In this document: positions 60,235 through 64,000 of the stretch, in pieces | Layout of the letters: each line of letters starts with the position of its first letter | Numbering within the stretch: the first letter of the stretch is position 1 | Source of the DNA: Rhizobium sp. ASV8 | GTDB lineage: Bacteria > Pseudomonadota > Alphaproteobacteria > Rhizobiales > Rhizobiaceae | Length of the DNA: 64,000 bases | NCBI RefSeq assembly: GCF_016429255.1 | Contig: NZ_JAELUG010000003.1 | Location: 90,631-154,630 of the forward strand | Direction of reading: 5' to 3' | Notes under the pieces: model-generated | Seen by the model: only the letters and a program-made list of their open reading frames with translations | The model's database searches: none | What the model was told of the DNA's origin: nothing | Program-made: the position numbers and the translations under genes

Positions 60235-62145
60235 CTAAATCTCGATCTCCGTTCCGAATTCCACGGCCTGTTTTGGCGGAACTTTGAACCAGACGGCGCT
60301 TCTTTCCGAATTGTGCTGCACGAACGCGAATAGAATCTCGCGCCAATGTGACATTGCACGGGAATGTTCAGAGGGAATAATCGTCTCGCTGCCGATGATG
60401 TAGGAGAGGGCGCGTGGCTCGAAACCATCCAAAAGGCCACGCTCCAAGGCTTTTTTGATGGCGTGCGGCACGTCTGGTTGTTCGGTGAAGCCATAGCTTA
60501 TGACGACGCGGCTGACGCCAAACCCCAGTTCGGTCACCTCCGTCCGCATGTCGTCCTTGATCCTCGGCTGCTCGCTCGATTGTACGGTCACGAGGAGAAT
60601 GCGTTTGTGGAGAGCATGGTTATGTCGCAGGAAGTTCGCCATGGCGAGTGGCATTCCGGTCTTTGCCGAGGTCAGGAAGACAGCGGCTCCCGGTAGCCGG
60701 ATAAGGTTCGGGTCCGCAATCTTGCGGCGCATCTCTTCCTCGGGATGTCTGAGGTCGATACGCATTTTCTCGACGATCTGCTCGCCCCGCCGCCAGGTCA
60801 GCATGACGAAGGCGATGAGGGCGGCGAGCAGGAGCGGGAACCAGCCACCTTCGAGCAGCTTCAGGCTGTTTGCCGAGAAGAAGACGGCATCAACGATGAA
60901 GAAACAGCCGTTCACCGCAATGACGGCGAAAATGTTGTAGCCCCATTGCCGTGCGATCAGGGCTGCCAGAACCGTTGTAATGATCATGAGTGCGGAAACG
61001 GCGATGCCGTAGGCGCCGGCCAGTGCATCGGATGAGCGGAAGACGAGTACCGCGGCGATCGTGCCGATCGCAAGAAGCACATTGACGAAGGGAATGTAGA
61101 TCTGGCCGATTTCATGCGCTGCCGTATGCTTGACGTGCATGCGGGGCAGGAAGCCGAGTTGAATGGACTGCTGCGTCAGGGAGAAGGCCCCTGAAATGAT
61201 GGCCTGACTTGCGATCACGGTTGCGGCCGTCGCAAAAAACACCATCGGATAATGCGCCCAGTCCGGCGAAAGCTGGAAGAACGGATTGTCGCTCGCACCG
61301 GGATTGGCGAGCAGATGGCCGCCCTGGCCAAGATAGTTGAGGGTCAGGGCGGGAAGAACGACGCCGAACCAGGCGGTGCGGATAGGCCCGCGCCCGAAAT
61401 GCCCCATATCCGCATACATGGCCTCGCCGCCCGTCACGGCAAGGAATGCGGCGCCGAGAATTGCAAATCTCACCCCCCAGCTCACCTCGAGCAGGAACTC
61501 CAGAGCCTTGAGCGGGTTCAGCGCGGCAAGGATAGCGGGGCTTTCCAGAAGGCCCTTAAGGCCCAGAAGCCCGATGGCGATGAACCAGAGGAGCATGATT
61601 GGCCCAAAGACACGGCCGATGGTGGAGGTTCCGTATCGCTGAACGGCAAAGAGGCCGACCAGCACGGCAATGGTGATGGGAACGACATAGGTGCCGAGCG
61701 AAGGTGCGTCGACCTTCAAGCCTTCGACGGCCGAAAGCACCGATACCGCCGGCGTGATCGTGCCGTCGCCGTAGAGGAGGGCGGCGCCGACGAGCCCAAC
61801 GACAAGCAGGATAGCTCGCGGCGAACGAGCAGGGGCTTCACGAGCATGCAGCAGCGCCAGCATCGCAACTATCCCTCCTTCGCCGCGATTGTCGGCGCGA
61901 AGGATGAGAACGGCATATTTGAGCGAGACGATGAAGATCAAGGCCCAGAAGATGACGGATACTGCACCGATCACCGCCTGGGCATCCGGCGGCGCCCCGT
62001 TTGCTGCGGCCCGCACTGCCTCCTTAAGTGCATAAAGCGGGCTTGTGCCGATATCGCCATAGACGATACCGAGCGCCGCAAGCGGCATTACAAGGGCCTT
62101 CTTCGCCGGGAGCTCCGGCGATTTGCTGCCTGTCGTCGCTACCAT
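60235..62145 (-). CDS. kup: Kup family potassium uptake transporter
   Basis: 636 residues from ATG 62145 with GGGGGAG upstream; a longer frame to 62226 lacks this support. 'LGIVYGDIGTSPLYALKEAV' is the Kup/HAK signature at the first helix, and about twelve membrane segments follow ('GGIVAMLALL', 'ALLYGDGTITPAVSVLSAVEGL'). The C-terminal cytosolic part ends in the conserved 'YIIGSETIIPSE...W.E.LFAF...N' region. It imports K+ with H+. Rhizobial genomes often carry several kup copies. Confidence 0.95.
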   Translation of the reverse strand: MVATTGSKSPELPAKKALVMPLAALGIVYGDIGTSPLYALKEAVRAAANGAPPDAQAVIGAVSVIFWALIFIVSLKYAVLILRADNRGEGGIVAMLALLHAREAPARSPRAILLVVGLVGAALLYGDGTITPAVSVLSAVEGLKVDAPSLGTYVVPITIAVLVGLFAVQRYGTSTIGRVFGPIMLLWFIAIGLLGLKGLLESPAILAALNPLKALEFLLEVSWGVRFAILGAAFLAVTGGEAMYADMGHFGRGPIRTAWFGVVLPALTLNYLGQGGHLLANPGASDNPFFQLSPDWAHYPMVFFATAATVIASQAIISGAFSLTQQSIQLGFLPRMHVKHTAAHEIGQIYIPFVNVLLAIGTIAAVLVFRSSDALAGAYGIAVSALMIITTVLAALIARQWGYNIFAVIAVNGCFFIVDAVFFSANSLKLLEGGWFPLLLAALIAFVMLTWRRGEQIVEKMRIDLRHPEEEMRRKIADPNLIRLPGAAVFLTSAKTGMPLAMANFLRHNHALHKRILLVTVQSSEQPRIKDDMRTEVTELGFGVSRVVISYGFTEQPDVPHAIKKALERGLLDGFEPRALSYIIGSETIIPSEHSRAMSHWREILFAFVQHNSERSAVWFKVPPKQAVEFGTEIEI

Positions 62146-62546
62146 CGCTCCCCCTGCTGTTTGGGTTGAGCCTATATTCGTGCATGCGCTTTGTGAAGAG
62201 CTTATGATGACGTTATCAAACGGCACTCCATTTGTTGCTCATTAGCAAGCAGCTGGCTAAGCATTGCCTGAGGTGCGCAATAGCCTGACAGCGTGCTGGG
62301 AAGGCCTCAGGCCTCTCCTGAGTGCGGGCGTTCTATCTCTGGGTGCGGTTGCCTGGGTGGTTTCAATTGCCTCGATTGGGAGGTCTAAGCATTGGTTGAT
62401 ATTAACTGCTTCAGCCCTTTGATTTTACGCATATCGCAGCCGCAAGATCGCTGCTCGGTTTCGTGTGACATGCTTTGGCTTCGGCCCACGCGGGATCAAG
62501 CGCGTTTACCGGCATCTAGGCGGCTGTTGGAGTCGATATTGAAGAA
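62146..62546. other. Intergenic stretch, no supported gene
   Basis: About 400 bases between the kup start and the hairpins that follow the ABC exporter. It should include the kup promoter. A 70-codon frame at 62392 shows no recognisable protein. Confidence 0.5.
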
Positions 62547-62567
62547 GCGGCGCCGGACAGGCGCCGC
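62547..62567 (-). terminator. GC-rich terminator downstream of the ABC exporter
   Basis: GCGGCGCC-GGACA-GGCGCCGC is a perfect 8-bp stem, followed on the minus strand by TTCTTC. It is about 80 bases past the exporter stop. Confidence 0.65.
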
Positions 62568-62586
62568 CAGGACGAATAGTTGCGAC

Positions 62587-62627
62587 GATGCATCCTCTTC
62601 CTGATGTTTCAGGATCAAGGATGCATC
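62587..62627. terminator. Long hairpin just after the ABC exporter gene
   Basis: GATGCATCC and GGATGCATC are perfect 9-base arms, with an inner TCCTGA/CAGGA pairing around a short loop. It lies 23 bases past the exporter stop and precedes a second GC-rich hairpin, giving a tandem terminator. Confidence 0.55.
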
Positions 62628-62649
62628 ATCATTCCCCGCGGCTATGTCC

Positions 62650-64000
62650 CTAGTCGATCAGCCCTTCGCTTGCGATACCTTTCGTCAGTTCCAGGGCCTG
62701 GCGCTCGAACAGCCCGCGGTAGATTCCGCGATTGCGGCGAATGAGGCTGGCATGCGTCCCTTCCTCGGCAATATGTCCGTGTTCGAAGACGAGCAGCCGG
62801 TCGAGTGCGCGCACGGTCGACAATCTGTGAGCGACGACAAGTGTCGTGCGCCCCTCCATCAGCCGTTCCATCGCTTGTTGGATGAGCATCTCCGATTCTG
62901 AATCGAGGCTTGAGGTGGCCTCGTCGAGGATCAGGATCGGCGCATCGGCGAGGAACGCACGGGCAATGGCGATGCGCTGCCGTTCGCCGCCGGAAAGCTT
63001 GATGCCACGTTCGCCGACAAGCGTCGCATAGCCCTTAGGCAAGGCTTCGATGAAGTCGTGGGCGCTGGCAAGCTGAGCTGCCCTCCTGATTTCCGCGTGT
63101 GAGGCCGTCGGCCGTGCATAGGCGATATTCTCCGCCAGCGTGCGGTGAAACAGGATCGGTTCCTGCTGCACGATCGCGATCTGGCGACGAAGGGAGGTCT
63201 GCGCCACCTTTGAAATATCCTGCCCATCAATCGAGACTGTGCCATGGTTTACATCATGCAGGCGCTGGATCAGCTTGATGAAGGTAGTCTTTCCGGAACC
63301 GGAATGACCGACGAGGCCAACGCGTTCGCCCGGCTTGATGGTGACCGAGAAGTCCTTGTAGAGAGGATCATGATGGTTGCCGTAGTGGAAGGTGACCCGA
63401 TCGAATTCGATGCGGCCGGCGGTCACACGGAGAGCCGATGCACCCGGAACATCCTCCACACCCAAGGACTGGGCATGGATGGTGACAAGCTCTTCCATGT
63501 CATTGACCGAGCGCTGCAGGTTGCGGATATGCATGCCGATTTCACGCAAATATCCCTGAAGGATGAAGAAGGCCGTCAGGACGAAGGTGATGTCGCCCGC
63601 ATTGGCCTTGCCGTTGGCCCAGAGCCACAGGGCAAGACCCAGCACACAGCCGCGCAACAGGCTGAGCAGCACACTCTGCAACGTGCCGTTCAGAGTGCCC
63701 CGTGTCCAGGTGCGAGCGGTACGATCCCGCCACTTGTGCATGACCGTGGCGAGACGCTTGTCCTCCCGGTCTTCGGCGCCGAAAGCCTTGACCACGGCGT
63801 TGCAAGTGACGGCATCGGCAAGCGCGCCGCCAAGCCGCGTATCCCAGCTATTGGCCATGCTGGCCATCGGCGCGACATAGCGCAATGCCATGATGGCCGT
63901 GAACGCGATGAAGATGACGGACCCGGCGCCAACAAGCAATCCCATCATCGGCCAGTACCATGTCATCAGAACTGTCGAGCCGATGAGCATCACCAGCGAT
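62650..64000 (-). CDS. ABC exporter, fused membrane and ATPase domains (partial, N terminus beyond the window)
   Basis: At least 449 residues are visible; the 5' end lies past the right edge. The visible part starts inside the transmembrane domain ('TWYWPMMGLLVGAGSVIFIAFTAIMALRYVAPM'), followed by an ATPase domain with Walker A GHSGSGKTT, signature 'KLSGGERQRIAIARAF', Walker B 'ILILDEATSSLD' and the H-loop 'VVAHRLSTV'. This is the MsbA/LapB-like half-transporter layout for lipids, drugs or peptides. The substrate cannot be told. Confidence 0.93.
   Translation of the reverse strand, partial: SLVMLIGSTVLMTWYWPMMGLLVGAGSVIFIAFTAIMALRYVAPMASMANSWDTRLGGALADAVTCNAVVKAFGAEDREDKRLATVMHKWRDRTARTWTRGTLNGTLQSVLLSLLRGCVLGLALWLWANGKANAGDITFVLTAFFILQGYLREIGMHIRNLQRSVNDMEELVTIHAQSLGVEDVPGASALRVTAGRIEFDRVTFHYGNHHDPLYKDFSVTIKPGERVGLVGHSGSGKTTFIKLIQRLHDVNHGTVSIDGQDISKVAQTSLRRQIAIVQQEPILFHRTLAENIAYARPTASHAEIRRAAQLASAHDFIEALPKGYATLVGERGIKLSGGERQRIAIARAFLADAPILILDEATSSLDSESEMLIQQAMERLMEGRTTLVVAHRLSTVRALDRLLVFEHGHIAEEGTHASLIRRNRGIYRGLFERQALELTKGIASEGLID

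Overview
This window looks like chromosome or chromid DNA of an alphaproteobacterium, most likely Rhizobiaceae (Rhizobium/Agrobacterium type). The basis is the high GC and codon usage, the two rhizobial-type palindromic repeats (11724-11771 and 28395-28440), the NasTS/NrtABD/NirBD/NasA nitrate assimilation order, and the many ABC transport and sugar catabolism modules. No rRNA, tRNA, CRISPR array, phage or insertion sequence was seen.

Layout. 1-178: tail of an aldo/keto reductase. 684-10029: a catabolic island with a complete Dpp/Opp-type ABC importer (binding protein, two permeases, one double ATPase), an amidohydrolase, a RidA-type enamine/imine deaminase, a SelA-like PLP enzyme and a divergent IclR regulator. 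10144-17547: a periplasmic redox region with a metallo-beta-lactamase-fold protein whose metal motif is degenerate, a DsbA-like protein, a LysR regulator and a three-subunit molybdenum hydroxylase (Moco subunit, 2Fe-2S subunit, tri-haem cytochrome c). 17718-19640: a small membrane protein, a Gfo/Idh/MocA dehydrogenase and a decayed PAS fragment. 20022-27323: a tightly packed seven-gene glycan cassette (FdtA-like ketoisomerase, DegT/FdtB-like aminotransferase, methyltransferase, NeuD-like acyltransferase, beta-propeller glycosidase-like protein, FemAB/GNAT-like protein, and a glycosyltransferase fused to an AlgX/AlgJ-like SGNH domain). 27531-30964: two sugar-phosphate-isomerase-like TIM barrels and a GMC oxidoreductase, possibly a 3-keto-sugar route. 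31112-35226: thioesterase and GST, two PH-like membrane proteins and a YwqG/DUF1963 protein.

35223-47726 is a full nitrate assimilation locus on the minus strand: nrtABD, nirBD, nasA and cysG, preceded by nasS, nasT and a small membrane protein. Two near-perfect sigma-54 promoters (45339-45355 and 47757-47772) drive these two operons. The nrtA leader carries a hexaloop hairpin of the ANTAR-target type and a strong intrinsic terminator, as expected for NasT antitermination controlled by the nitrate sensor NasS.

48013-64000: an AAC(3)-family acetyltransferase, a DyP peroxidase with a C-terminal encapsulin cargo peptide followed directly by its encapsulin shell, a GT2 glycosyltransferase with a small membrane protein, a secreted-type beta-helix protein, a class I fructose-bisphosphate aldolase with twin upstream palindromes, an EamA transporter divergent from an AsnC-type regulator, a PAS-GAF-GGDEF-EAL protein, a Kup potassium transporter and an ABC exporter cut by the window edge.

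The best candidates for new biology are the glycan cassette with its GT-SGNH fusion, the amidohydrolase/SelA-like/RidA catabolic island, and the small membrane protein that leads the nasTS operon. The DyP-encapsulin pair is a known type of nanocompartment but is clearly present here.
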